DNA from: a virus
Reading direction: 5' to 3' (one strand)
IMG/VR virus record: IMGVR_UViG_3300024255_002515
Span: 1 to 21,384 of that record
DNA: 21,384 nt
Position 1 is the stretch's first letter. The number at the start of each line of letters is the position of its first letter. The notes under the pieces are model-generated. The model was not told where the DNA came from. It worked only from the letters and a program-made list of their open reading frames with translations, and made no database searches. Below, in pieces: positions 8,039-13,630 of the stretch. The translations under genes were made by a program, and so were the position numbers.

Positions 8039-8166
8039 TGAAATACACACTATGCTATATGATTTTGCTATTTGCCGCACAAACTGATAATGTAGCAGGT
8101 ATTTTGCGTGGCTTACGAGATGTGAATCACACCCCTTATTATTTGGAACCAAAGAATGACTCTTAA
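8038..8166 (+). CDS. Small protein, 42 aa, hydrophobic N-terminus
   Basis: GTG at 8038 overlaps the TAG of the preceding 31-aa ORF (TAGTG). The product begins KYTLCYMILLFAAQ, a short Lys-plus-hydrophobic stretch like a weak signal peptide or lipoprotein-like leader, and continues with a polar, Asn/Asp-rich tail ending EPKNDS. Evidence for coding is the overlap and the absence of another explanation for the stretch. Function unknown. Confidence 0.4.
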   Translation: MKYTLCYMILLFAAQTDNVAGILRGLRDVNHTPYYLEPKNDS

Positions 8167-8187
8167 CCGTTTACGAAAAATAATTTT

Positions 8188-8193
8188 TAAATA
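8188..8193 (+). promoter_or_regulatory. Late promoter box with a very short leader
   Basis: TTTAAATA with core TAAATA at 8188-8193 and ATG at 8206. The predicted start at about 8199 leaves a leader of only some 7 nt, too short for a normal ribosome binding site. Confidence 0.6.
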
Positions 8194-8205
8194 CTGGATA
8201 CTACC

Positions 8206-8394
8206 ATGGACACCAATACCTTACAAGTAAGAGACGCAACACCTGAAGAACAAGCAGAGTGGTTTGAAACTGACTATTTTATGAAAGGAGACTTTGATGT
8301 AATGCAGATGTTTGTAGTTATTCCGGCAGTCATACAAGTTGTAGTATTTGGTATGATGTTAGCAGTTATGTTAGTTAACTCATATATATTTTGA
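8206..8394 (+). CDS. Small single-pass membrane protein, 62 aa
   Basis: Residues 1-30 are polar and acidic (ATPEEQAEWFETD). A hydrophobic segment of about 25-30 residues follows (MFVVIPAVIQVVVFGMMLAVMLV), ending NSYIF. One clear transmembrane helix near the C-terminus suggests a tail-anchored protein. Its TGA stop overlaps the TTG start of the next small gene. Function unknown. Confidence 0.7.
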   Translation: MDTNTLQVRDATPEEQAEWFETDYFMKGDFDVMQMFVVIPAVIQVVVFGMMLAVMLVNSYIF

Positions 8395-8558
8395 TTAAAG
8401 GCGCATTAAAGGCCGTGCTTGGCGTTGGCAAAAAGAGCGAAGGCAAGTTTGAAATAAAACCAATATCAATAATATGGTTTGCCTTTTTAGTAGCATTATT
8501 TTTCTTAGGCAGTATAACTAGTTTATTACTCTTGACAAGTTTAATTATCAGTGTATAA
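8391..8558 (+). CDS. Small membrane protein, 55 aa
   Basis: This reading frame starts at TTG 8391, overlapping the previous stop (TTGA), and ends at TAA 8556-8558. A basic N-terminus (IKGALKAVLGVGKKSEGKFE) is followed by a long hydrophobic region (WFAFLVALFFLGSITSLLLL) and a hydrophobic tail (TSLIISV): one long or two short membrane segments. The alternative start is the ATT at 8394. Paired with the preceding membrane gene, it could form a two-component membrane complex such as holin and partner, but this is speculation. The end of the gene contains a sigma70-type promoter for the next gene. Confidence 0.65.
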   Translation: MIKGALKAVLGVGKKSEGKFEIKPISIIWFAFLVALFFLGSITSLLLLTSLIISV

Positions 8559-8559
8559 T
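8532..8559 (+). promoter_or_regulatory. Consensus sigma70 promoter fused to a late promoter
   Basis: TTGACA (8532-8537), a 16-nt spacer and TATAAT (8554-8559). The final T of TATAAT is the first base of the late box TAAATA. Both hexamers match the bacterial consensus perfectly and lie inside the end of the small membrane gene. It should allow host RNA polymerase to transcribe the downstream gene early. Confidence 0.7.
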
Positions 8560-8564
8560 AAATA
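8559..8564 (+). promoter_or_regulatory. Late promoter fused to start codon (52-aa gene)
   Basis: TAAATA, the spacer CTATT (5 nt), then ATG at 8570. It has the same 14-nt sequence TAAATACTATTATG as the PAAR gene promoter at 3083. Confidence 0.8.
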
Positions 8565-8569
8565 CTATT

Positions 8570-8728
8570 ATGAAAAGGCAAAAACCCAGATCAATTCAAC
8601 AACCCAAAGTTCGCTATGCGAAAGAGTTGTTCACACGTGATACTCCATATGGTCATAAAGTCCAACGCGACCGTACAAAAACTCTACCTCGTAAGCAAAA
8701 GTATAAAGAAGATTTATCTGACAGATAA
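8570..8728 (+). CDS. Very basic 52-aa protein
   Basis: Starts MKRQKPRSIQQPKVRYAK and ends YKEDLSDR. About one third of residues are Lys or Arg, with no hydrophobic core, so it is probably nucleic-acid or nucleoprotein binding. A central RDTPYGHKVQRDRTK block looks like a conserved element, but I cannot assign a family. The start is fixed by the promoter-to-ATG geometry and by the clean frame. The combined sigma70 and late promoter suggests production early and late, and the gene may be leaderless when transcribed from the late start. Confidence 0.75.
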   Translation: MKRQKPRSIQQPKVRYAKELFTRDTPYGHKVQRDRTKTLPRKQKYKEDLSDR

Positions 8729-8778
8729 GGTAAATACATGTAACGAATACACTGAATGATTGTGTATAAAACATATAG

Positions 8779-8784
8779 TAAATA
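8779..8784 (+). promoter_or_regulatory. Late promoter box, 7-nt spacing to ATG
   Basis: TAAATA, then 7 nt (AAAAAAT), then ATG at 8792. Slightly longer than the strict 5-nt class; the leader would be about 2 nt. Confidence 0.6.
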
Positions 8785-8791
8785 AAAAAAT

Positions 8792-8953
8792 ATGAGCAGT
8801 AAAACACCATACGAAATTCGGTTAGAATTAATTCAAGAAGCAAGGTTAATCCTTCAAGCAAAAGCCTCTAAAGCAGAGTACATGCCAACGGCAGAAGAAG
8901 TTATTGAGGAAGCAGAAAAACTCAATAAGTTTGTATCCAAAAGACCCGAGTAA
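8792..8953 (+). CDS. Small helical acidic protein, 53 aa
   Basis: Starts MSSKTPYEIRLELIQEAR and continues with strongly helical, Glu/Lys/Ala-rich sequence (AEEVIEEAEKLNKFV), ending SKRPE. A coiled-coil or two-helix protein is likely. The style resembles short conserved hypotheticals of marine T4-like phages, but I cannot name one. It lies immediately upstream of the tRNA gene. Confidence 0.7.
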   Translation: MSSKTPYEIRLELIQEARLILQAKASKAEYMPTAEEVIEEAEKLNKFVSKRPE

Positions 8954-8969
8954 TCACTCACTCATTTAG

Positions 8970-8975
8970 TAAATA
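8970..8975 (+). promoter_or_regulatory. Possible late promoter for the tRNA
   Basis: TAAATA with a predicted start about 6 nt downstream (8981), 7 nt before the mature tRNA 5' end at 8988. Placement suits a short 5' leader, but a single 6-mer in AT-rich DNA is weak evidence. Confidence 0.45.
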
Positions 8976-8987
8976 ATATCTAGTAAA

Positions 8988-9064
8988 GCCACCGTAACTC
9001 AGTCCGGTAGAGTAACTGATTTGTAATCAGTAGGTCGTCAGTTCGAATCTGACCGGTGGCTCCA
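8988..9064 (+). tRNA. tRNA-Thr (anticodon UGU), CCA encoded
   Basis: Complete cloverleaf by eye. Acceptor GCCACCG (8988-8994) pairs with CGGTGGC (9054-9060), followed by discriminator T and an encoded CCA (9062-9064). The anticodon stem ACTGA/TCAGT encloses the loop TTTGTAA with anticodon TGT, reading ACA and probably other ACN. The T arm has GTTCGAATC. ACA is visibly the favoured Thr codon in the surrounding genes, for example in the protease gene, so the tRNA fits a codon-supplementing role. Confidence 0.95.
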
Positions 9065-9068
9065 TTTA

Positions 9069-9076
9069 TATAAATA
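9069..9076 (+). promoter_or_regulatory. Late promoter box with leadered start
   Basis: A perfect TATAAATA 5 nt after the tRNA CCA. The next gene starts at 9105 with a Shine-Dalgarno AGGA at 9095-9098, so this is a conventional leadered late gene. Confidence 0.75.
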
Positions 9077-9104
9077 AACATACACACTACTAACAGGAAC
9101 ACAG

Positions 9105-10184
9105 ATGGCACGGAATAAAAAACCAAGAAATAAAAAATACTCAGGTCCTAAAGAATCTGCTGAAACAAATAACTTAGAACCAACAGCAGTTATGGCACAG
9201 GCAAACTTAACACCTGAACAAATTCAAGCAGAAGAAATACTGTTTAGTTTACTAGATAGAAAAGTCGAAATACCAGTAGAAGCATTTCAAGGTAAGCATT
9301 TATTTATTGCTACACCATGCTATGGTGGGCAAGTAGCAGAACCATACTTAAGAAGTTTAGTTAGATTAATTTTATTAATGAATAGATTTAATGTAGAGTT
9401 TACACTAAGTACACTGGCAAACGAAAGTCTTATTACTAGAGGAAGAAACACACTAGTTAGTTTCTTTATGGAGAATGAAAAAGCAACACACTTGTTCTTC
9501 ATTGATGCGGATATTGAATATCAGCCAGAAGATGTGCTAAGAATGTTAGCATACGACAAGCCAGTAATTACAGGCGCATATCCTAAAAAGGCACTTAACT
9601 GGGATAGTATATTAAATGCCGCAAGGTCGCCTAATTTAAACGAAACACCTGAAACAATCGAAGGGCATAGTTCAAACTATGTAACAAACTTTGATTATCC
9701 AGAAGACGAAGAAGGCAATAAAATTCCTAATGTACAAATACAAGATAACTTAATAAAACTGCTTGATGCTGGCACAGGATTTATGATGATTAAGAAAAAT
9801 GTCATACAAGAAATGTTTGATAAATTTCCTGAAACAAAATACGCAAATGATTTAAACATTGATAACAAGTTTGAGCCATTTATGTATGCCTTATTTGACT
9901 GTATTATTGATCCAGAAAGCAGACGTTACTTGTCAGAAGATTATACATTCTGTAGACGTTGGCAACAGATTGGTGGTGATATTTGGTTAGATCCTAGGGT
10001 AGCACTCAACCATGTAGGGCACTATACCTTTAGAGGTAACGTAAGGAAAATGCTAACAGGTGAATCAACTTCTAGTACCTATGTTTCCCCAGATCAAAGA
10101 CCGTTTGTTATAGGAGCATCGGACAAAGTAAAAACACAGCCACAGCAACAACAAAATAAAATTCAACTAAGTAAAAAGAAATGA
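9105..10184 (+). CDS. GT-A fold glycosyltransferase-like protein
   Basis: A 359-residue protein. After a basic, disordered N-terminus (residues 1-40), the core begins HLFIATPCYGG (about residue 65). It carries an N-acceptor helix with TRGRNTLVSFFM and a metal-binding DxD motif in FFIDADIEY (D134, D136). GAYPKK and a Gly-rich GTGFMMIKKNVI follow, then SEDYTFCRRW with downstream LNHVGHY. This layout is that of nucleotide-sugar GT-A transferases, and similar proteins occur in marine T4-like phages. The C-terminus is Gln/Lys-rich. It overlaps the second glycosyltransferase gene by 4 nt (ATGA). Substrate unknown; candidates are DNA base, virion protein or host envelope glycosylation. Confidence 0.8.
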   Translation: MARNKKPRNKKYSGPKESAETNNLEPTAVMAQANLTPEQIQAEEILFSLLDRKVEIPVEAFQGKHLFIATPCYGGQVAEPYLRSLVRLILLMNRFNVEFTLSTLANESLITRGRNTLVSFFMENEKATHLFFIDADIEYQPEDVLRMLAYDKPVITGAYPKKALNWDSILNAARSPNLNETPETIEGHSSNYVTNFDYPEDEEGNKIPNVQIQDNLIKLLDAGTGFMMIKKNVIQEMFDKFPETKYANDLNIDNKFEPFMYALFDCIIDPESRRYLSEDYTFCRRWQQIGGDIWLDPRVALNHVGHYTFRGNVRKMLTGESTSSTYVSPDQRPFVIGASDKVKTQPQQQQNKIQLSKKK

Positions 10185-10999
10185 AAAAAATAAGTATACT
10201 ATTAGCAACAAGAGAACGTCCTGAATTACTTGAAAAAAGTATAGACAGTTTAATGACGAATGTAAGTGATTCAGAAAATGTCGAAATTATGCTAGGCATT
10301 GATAATGATGACACAGCAACATTGGACTTTGTTCAAACCGACGAGTTCCAAAATAAATTACAAGACGAATATAATGTAGATGTACAAGCAGTACTGTTTG
10401 ACAGACTGGGTTATAAAAACCTTCATCAATATATGAATCAGTTATGGGGCCAAGCAAACGGCGAATGGCTAATGTTATGGAATGACGATGCTATTATGGA
10501 AACAAAGGATTGGGATTTAGAAATAGGCAAATTTGATAACGAGTTTGCTTTACTGAAATTTAATCAAACTAACCATACGCACCCATACGCATTGTTTCCT
10601 GTCATCCCAACAGACTGGTGTAGATTAATAGGTAACTTTAGTTTAAACGCACAAAATGATGCGTGGCTAAACCTAATTGCTAAACCATTAGGTATTATTA
10701 AAGATATACCTGTAGATGTATATCATGACAGATTCGATCTTACTGGAAATAACGATGACGGAATATTTAGAAGTAGAGAATACGCAGAAGGCAATCCAAC
10801 AGATCCAAATGACTTAATGAATGAAAATATGATCAAGACAAGAGATGCTATTATTCATAAAATAGCATGGTATTGCGATAGGATTGGTCAAACAGAAACA
10901 AGCGAATACTTTGGTAAAGTTAAATCAGGTGACGTAGACCCTTTTGAAGATTGGAAGCAAATACGTGATGAATCAGTGGGATTAGGCTCTGGTTTATAA
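10181..10999 (+). CDS. Family 2-like glycosyltransferase
   Basis: A 272-residue protein starting MKKISILLATRERPELLEKSIDSL, the classic GT2 N-terminal strand-loop-helix that binds the nucleotide. It is followed by EIMLGIDNDD (residues 35-44) and a metal-binding acidic motif GEWLMLWNDDAIME (N101-D103). The C-terminal part (NDDGIFRSREYAE..., ending GLGSGL) is helical. Translational coupling to the preceding transferase (ATGA) suggests two consecutive sugar-transfer steps. Its stop TAA lies inside the TATAAATA box of the following gene. Confidence 0.85.
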   Translation: MKKISILLATRERPELLEKSIDSLMTNVSDSENVEIMLGIDNDDTATLDFVQTDEFQNKLQDEYNVDVQAVLFDRLGYKNLHQYMNQLWGQANGEWLMLWNDDAIMETKDWDLEIGKFDNEFALLKFNQTNHTHPYALFPVIPTDWCRLIGNFSLNAQNDAWLNLIAKPLGIIKDIPVDVYHDRFDLTGNNDDGIFRSREYAEGNPTDPNDLMNENMIKTRDAIIHKIAWYCDRIGQTETSEYFGKVKSGDVDPFEDWKQIRDESVGLGSGL

Positions 11000-11002
11000 A
11001 TA
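10995..11002 (+). promoter_or_regulatory. Late promoter overlapping a stop codon and fused to a start codon (bL33-like gene)
   Basis: TATAAATA, the spacer GTAGT (5 nt), then ATG at 11008. The upstream gene's TAA stop (10997-10999) is the TAA within the box. Confidence 0.8.
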
Positions 11003-11007
11003 GTAGT

Positions 11008-11214
11008 ATGGCAACAAAAGGCAAAAAAAAGAACGTTACAGTATATTTAATACCAGAAAGTGAAACACGTGATAGTCATACATATCACTACACTGCAGTT
11101 AAGACAAAAACATTGATACAAGAAAACAGGAAACTTAAAATGAAAAAGTACAATCCTGTCAAGCGAATACATGAGATGTTTGTTGAAGCAAAACTTCCTA
11201 AACATCAGAAATAA
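11008..11214 (+). CDS. Ribosomal protein bL33-like protein
   Basis: A 68-residue, strongly basic protein. Residues 25-63 (TYHYTAVKTKT...RKLKMKKYNPVKRIHEMFVEAKLPK) follow the bL33 pattern: an aromatic strand plus TxKxxxT, then EKLxxKKYDPxxRxHVxxxEAKIK. The match of KKYNPVKR.H...EAKLPK to the bL33 C-terminus is particularly clear. The N-terminus (ATKGKKKNVTVYLIP) corresponds to the first strand but is longer than in E. coli (55 aa). There are no zinc-ligand cysteines, so it would be the Cys-less form. bL33 sits near the E site of the 50S subunit. A phage copy could replace host bL33 in ribosomes. This was recognised from memory and not aligned. Confidence 0.72.
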   Translation: MATKGKKKNVTVYLIPESETRDSHTYHYTAVKTKTLIQENRKLKMKKYNPVKRIHEMFVEAKLPKHQK

Positions 11215-11217
11215 TAG

Positions 11218-11246
11218 TTGACATATACTATAAATAGTAGTATAAT
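11218..11246 (+). promoter_or_regulatory. Consensus sigma70 promoter interleaved with a late promoter
   Basis: TTGACA (11218-11223), a 17-nt spacer and TATAAT (11241-11246), both perfect. The spacer contains the late box TATAAATA (11229-11236). The sigma70 start would fall around 11253, only a few nt before the ATG at 11256. It heads the largest operon in the window. Confidence 0.75.
11229..11236 (+). promoter_or_regulatory. Late promoter within the sigma70 spacer
   Basis: TATAAATA followed by GTAGT and then ATA, with the ATG of the next gene at 11256. The predicted late start near 11242 gives a 14-nt leader containing AAGG (11247-11250) at a short distance from the ATG. Confidence 0.75.
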
Positions 11247-11255
11247 AAGGGCACT

Positions 11256-11678
11256 ATGGAAGAAACTATAAAAATATTTGTATACGGTACACTGAAATCA
11301 GGTAACTCTACACGAGGATTAGATAGTCCCCAATTTGCTGATGTTGAAAAGACAAAGTTAGGAATTGCTAAAACTATCGGCAGTAAATTTAATATGATAG
11401 ATCTAGGAGCATTTCCAGGTGTAGTAGTAAACGGCACACATGATATACTAGGCGAAGTTTGGGAAGGCGGTGAAGACTTTTTAGACTTATGCGATGCTAT
11501 CGAAGGCCATCAGAAAGACAAAGAAGCAAACTTTTATCACAGAGATAAAGTTAATACCACAGAAGGCGAAGCATACATATATCATTTAGATCCATGGTAT
11601 TGGAGTGATTACGGTGACGAATACGAGAACGTGCCCAGCATTACATTGTCTAATAACACACTTACTTGGAAAAGATAA
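11256..11678 (+). CDS. Gamma-glutamylcyclotransferase-like (AIG2-type) protein
   Basis: A 140-residue protein with the family hallmark FVYGTLKSGN (residues 8-17), GAFPGVVV, GEVWEGG and the catalytic Glu in AIEGHQ (E83), followed by NFYHRDKV, matching the GGCT-like xxYxRxxV strand. Enzymes of this fold cleave gamma-glutamyl amino acids or amines to 5-oxoproline, and some act in glutathione or peptide turnover. Two glutaredoxins are also encoded in this window, so a link to glutathione chemistry is conceivable. It is the first gene of the operon, preceded by overlapping sigma70 and late promoters. The stop overlaps the next ATG (TAATG). Confidence 0.85.
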   Translation: MEETIKIFVYGTLKSGNSTRGLDSPQFADVEKTKLGIAKTIGSKFNMIDLGAFPGVVVNGTHDILGEVWEGGEDFLDLCDAIEGHQKDKEANFYHRDKVNTTEGEAYIYHLDPWYWSDYGDEYENVPSITLSNNTLTWKR

Positions 11679-12223
11679 TGGAATACGCAACACTATGGAA
11701 CAACACATTAGTTGAACCAAAACATCCAGCACTACATAACCCAGCAGATATTGATCCATTAGAAACTGACATTGTTTGGCAAACAGTTGAACAAGAAATG
11801 TTTCAATTAATGAGAGACAGAATGGGTCTAGGACTTGCCGCTCCTCAACTAGGCAACCCTGTAAAAATGTTTGTAATGAGTCACAGCACATTAGGCAATA
11901 TTGCTGTTTACAATCCTAAAATTTTATTCCAATCAGAAGAAACAACAAGTTTAGAAGAAGGTTGTTTAACATTTCCGGGTTTATTTTTTCATGTTTCGCG
12001 ACCAGAAGCAGTACAAGTATCTTTCCAAGATAGAAAAGGCGAAGAACAAATACTGGAATTGGAAGGCATGGATTCTAGATGCTTTCAACACGAAACGGAT
12101 CATTTACACGGTGTTCTTAATCTATCTTATATAAGCGATTTCAAACTACAAAGAGCAATAAAGAAAAGAGATAAACTTGTTAAAAAATATGCTAACATGA
12201 AAAGAAGTGTTAGACGTGTATGA
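11678..12223 (+). CDS. def: Peptide deformylase
   Basis: Removes the N-formyl group from nascent peptides at the ribosome exit. A 181-residue protein from the ATG at 11678, chosen over an in-frame TTG 12 nt upstream because it overlaps the preceding stop (TAATG). All three family motifs are present: GLGLAAPQ (residues 50-57), EEGCLTFPG (Cys96 metal ligand) and QHETDHLHG (H138, E139, H142). Phage deformylases are well known in marine T4-like phages. It overlaps the GH6-like gene by ATGA. With the bL33-like protein and tRNA-Thr it forms a local translation set. Confidence 0.95.
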   Translation: MEYATLWNNTLVEPKHPALHNPADIDPLETDIVWQTVEQEMFQLMRDRMGLGLAAPQLGNPVKMFVMSHSTLGNIAVYNPKILFQSEETTSLEEGCLTFPGLFFHVSRPEAVQVSFQDRKGEEQILELEGMDSRCFQHETDHLHGVLNLSYISDFKLQRAIKKRDKLVKKYANMKRSVRRV

Positions 12224-13071
12224 AGTATCCATTCTGGGTCTTTGATTGGAATCGTGTAAAAGACTATCAAGAACAATATCCATTAACAAAAGAAATATTT
12301 AAATATCCACTTAGTCTCTGGTACGGCAATCGTAGTGCTAAACCTATAAAAAATTTACACAAAAGTTTACACAGACTGTTTAAACGAAGTGGCGACAAAC
12401 TGCCAGTAATGGTTGTGTATAATATGCCTAACAGAGACATAGGCCAATACAGCAAAGGTGGTGCTAAAACTCAAGAAGAATACTTACAATTTGTACAAGA
12501 CTTTGCGTTAGGGTTAGATAATCACGCACCAATTGTTATATTTGAACCAGACGCAATACCTCATTTAACACATCTTAGTGAAGCAGAAGCAACGGATAGA
12601 ATACAACTAATTAAGAAAGCACTTGCTATACTAACAGAAACAAACGCATTAGTGTATGTTGATGTAGGGCATAGCAACTGGTTGAGTCCTGAAGAAGTTG
12701 CTAATTACCTTAATAAGGTTACCAATACTAAAGTAAGAGGCTTTAGTGTTAATGTAAGTAATTATAGAACAACAATAGAGTCATGTAAGTGGGCAAATAA
12801 AATATGCGAACTTAGAAACAATGACTATTACGTTGTAGACACTAGTCGTAATGGCAACGGGCCACACGGCAACGAATGGTGTAATCCACCTGGCAGAGCA
12901 TTAGGTACACCCCCAACATGCGACACAGGATTAGAAAAATGCGATGCGTTTCTTTGGATTAAGATACCCGGCGAAAGTGACGGCAAAGCAAATGGCGGTC
13001 CTAGAGCAGGCAGAATGTGGGGTAATATGGGCGAGGACCTAGTAAGGAATACAGCATGGATAAAAACTTAA
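12220..13071 (+). CDS. Glycoside hydrolase family 6-like protein (beta-1,4-glucanase type)
   Basis: A 283-residue protein showing nearly all GH6 signatures in order: VVYNMPNRD (D73), IFEPDAIPHLT (D111, equivalent of the catalytic acid D221 of Trichoderma Cel6A), VYVDVGHSNWL (D148), RGFSVNVSNY, VVDTSRNGNGP, EWCNPPGRALG and DAFLWIKIPGESDG (D254). The conserved catalytic or active-site Asp residues are all retained. No signal peptide, linker or carbohydrate-binding module is present, so the enzyme would be made in the cytosol and released at lysis or packaged. GH6 enzymes cleave beta-1,4-glucans with inversion; the actual substrate here is unknown. It overlaps the deformylase by 4 nt and the next gene by 16 nt. 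Confidence 0.87.
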   Translation: MKYPFWVFDWNRVKDYQEQYPLTKEIFKYPLSLWYGNRSAKPIKNLHKSLHRLFKRSGDKLPVMVVYNMPNRDIGQYSKGGAKTQEEYLQFVQDFALGLDNHAPIVIFEPDAIPHLTHLSEAEATDRIQLIKKALAILTETNALVYVDVGHSNWLSPEEVANYLNKVTNTKVRGFSVNVSNYRTTIESCKWANKICELRNNDYYVVDTSRNGNGPHGNEWCNPPGRALGTPPTCDTGLEKCDAFLWIKIPGESDGKANGGPRAGRMWGNMGEDLVRNTAWIKT

Positions 13072-13628
13072 TAGTATTTGATAACTTTTACGACAACGTA
13101 GATCAAGTACGAGAATACGCATTAGATCAAGAATATGTCACAGAGGGTAACTACCCAGGATACAGAACAGGTCCTGAAAACGATAGCCAACATGCGTATC
13201 TAAAATCATTCTTTGAAAGCATAATGAATTATAAAATTACATATTGGCCAAAAGAATATAATACAGCATATCAAATAACAACAAACGAGTCAAGTACCTG
13301 GATACACCATGATGAAACTATGTGGGCGGCAGTACTGTACTTAACACCTGATGCTCCTGTAGAATCAGGTACTGCTATATACAGACATAAACCAACAGGA
13401 ATATATCAATGGGACGGCATTGCTAATTCGCCTAGTGATTTTAACAATGCAGATTTTCTTGGTGACGACAATATGGATCAATGGGAACAAATAAATTTTG
13501 TTGGCAATGTGTACAATAGGCTTGTAATATACAAGGGCAGTATGTATCACAGAAGTGTACTTCCTGGTTTTGGTACTGATAAATATAACGGAAGGTTATT
13601 TCAAACTTTCTTTTTTGACACAGAGTAA
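13056..13628 (+). CDS. DUF6445-like Fe(II)/2-oxoglutarate-type oxygenase
   Basis: A 190-residue protein starting with the typical VFDNFYDNVDQVREYAL opening. The double-stranded beta-helix core carries the iron triad: H84 and D86 in WIHHDETMWAAVLYLTP, and a distal His in YKGSMYHRSVLPGFG (H165), with an Arg (R180 in GRLFQTFFF) suited to binding the 2-oxoglutarate carboxylate. The layout matches DUF6445 as I remember it. Its substrate is unknown. It starts inside the end of the GH6-like gene (16-nt overlap) and is followed 2 nt after its stop by a second oxygenase. Confidence 0.75.
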   Translation: MDKNLIVFDNFYDNVDQVREYALDQEYVTEGNYPGYRTGPENDSQHAYLKSFFESIMNYKITYWPKEYNTAYQITTNESSTWIHHDETMWAAVLYLTPDAPVESGTAIYRHKPTGIYQWDGIANSPSDFNNADFLGDDNMDQWEQINFVGNVYNRLVIYKGSMYHRSVLPGFGTDKYNGRLFQTFFFDTE

Positions 13629-13630
13629 TT

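Noticed and set aside
8731-8742. GTAAATACATGTAA as a late promoter with start codon
   Set aside because: The ATG is 1 nt from the box and followed at once by a TAA stop, so it cannot start a gene.
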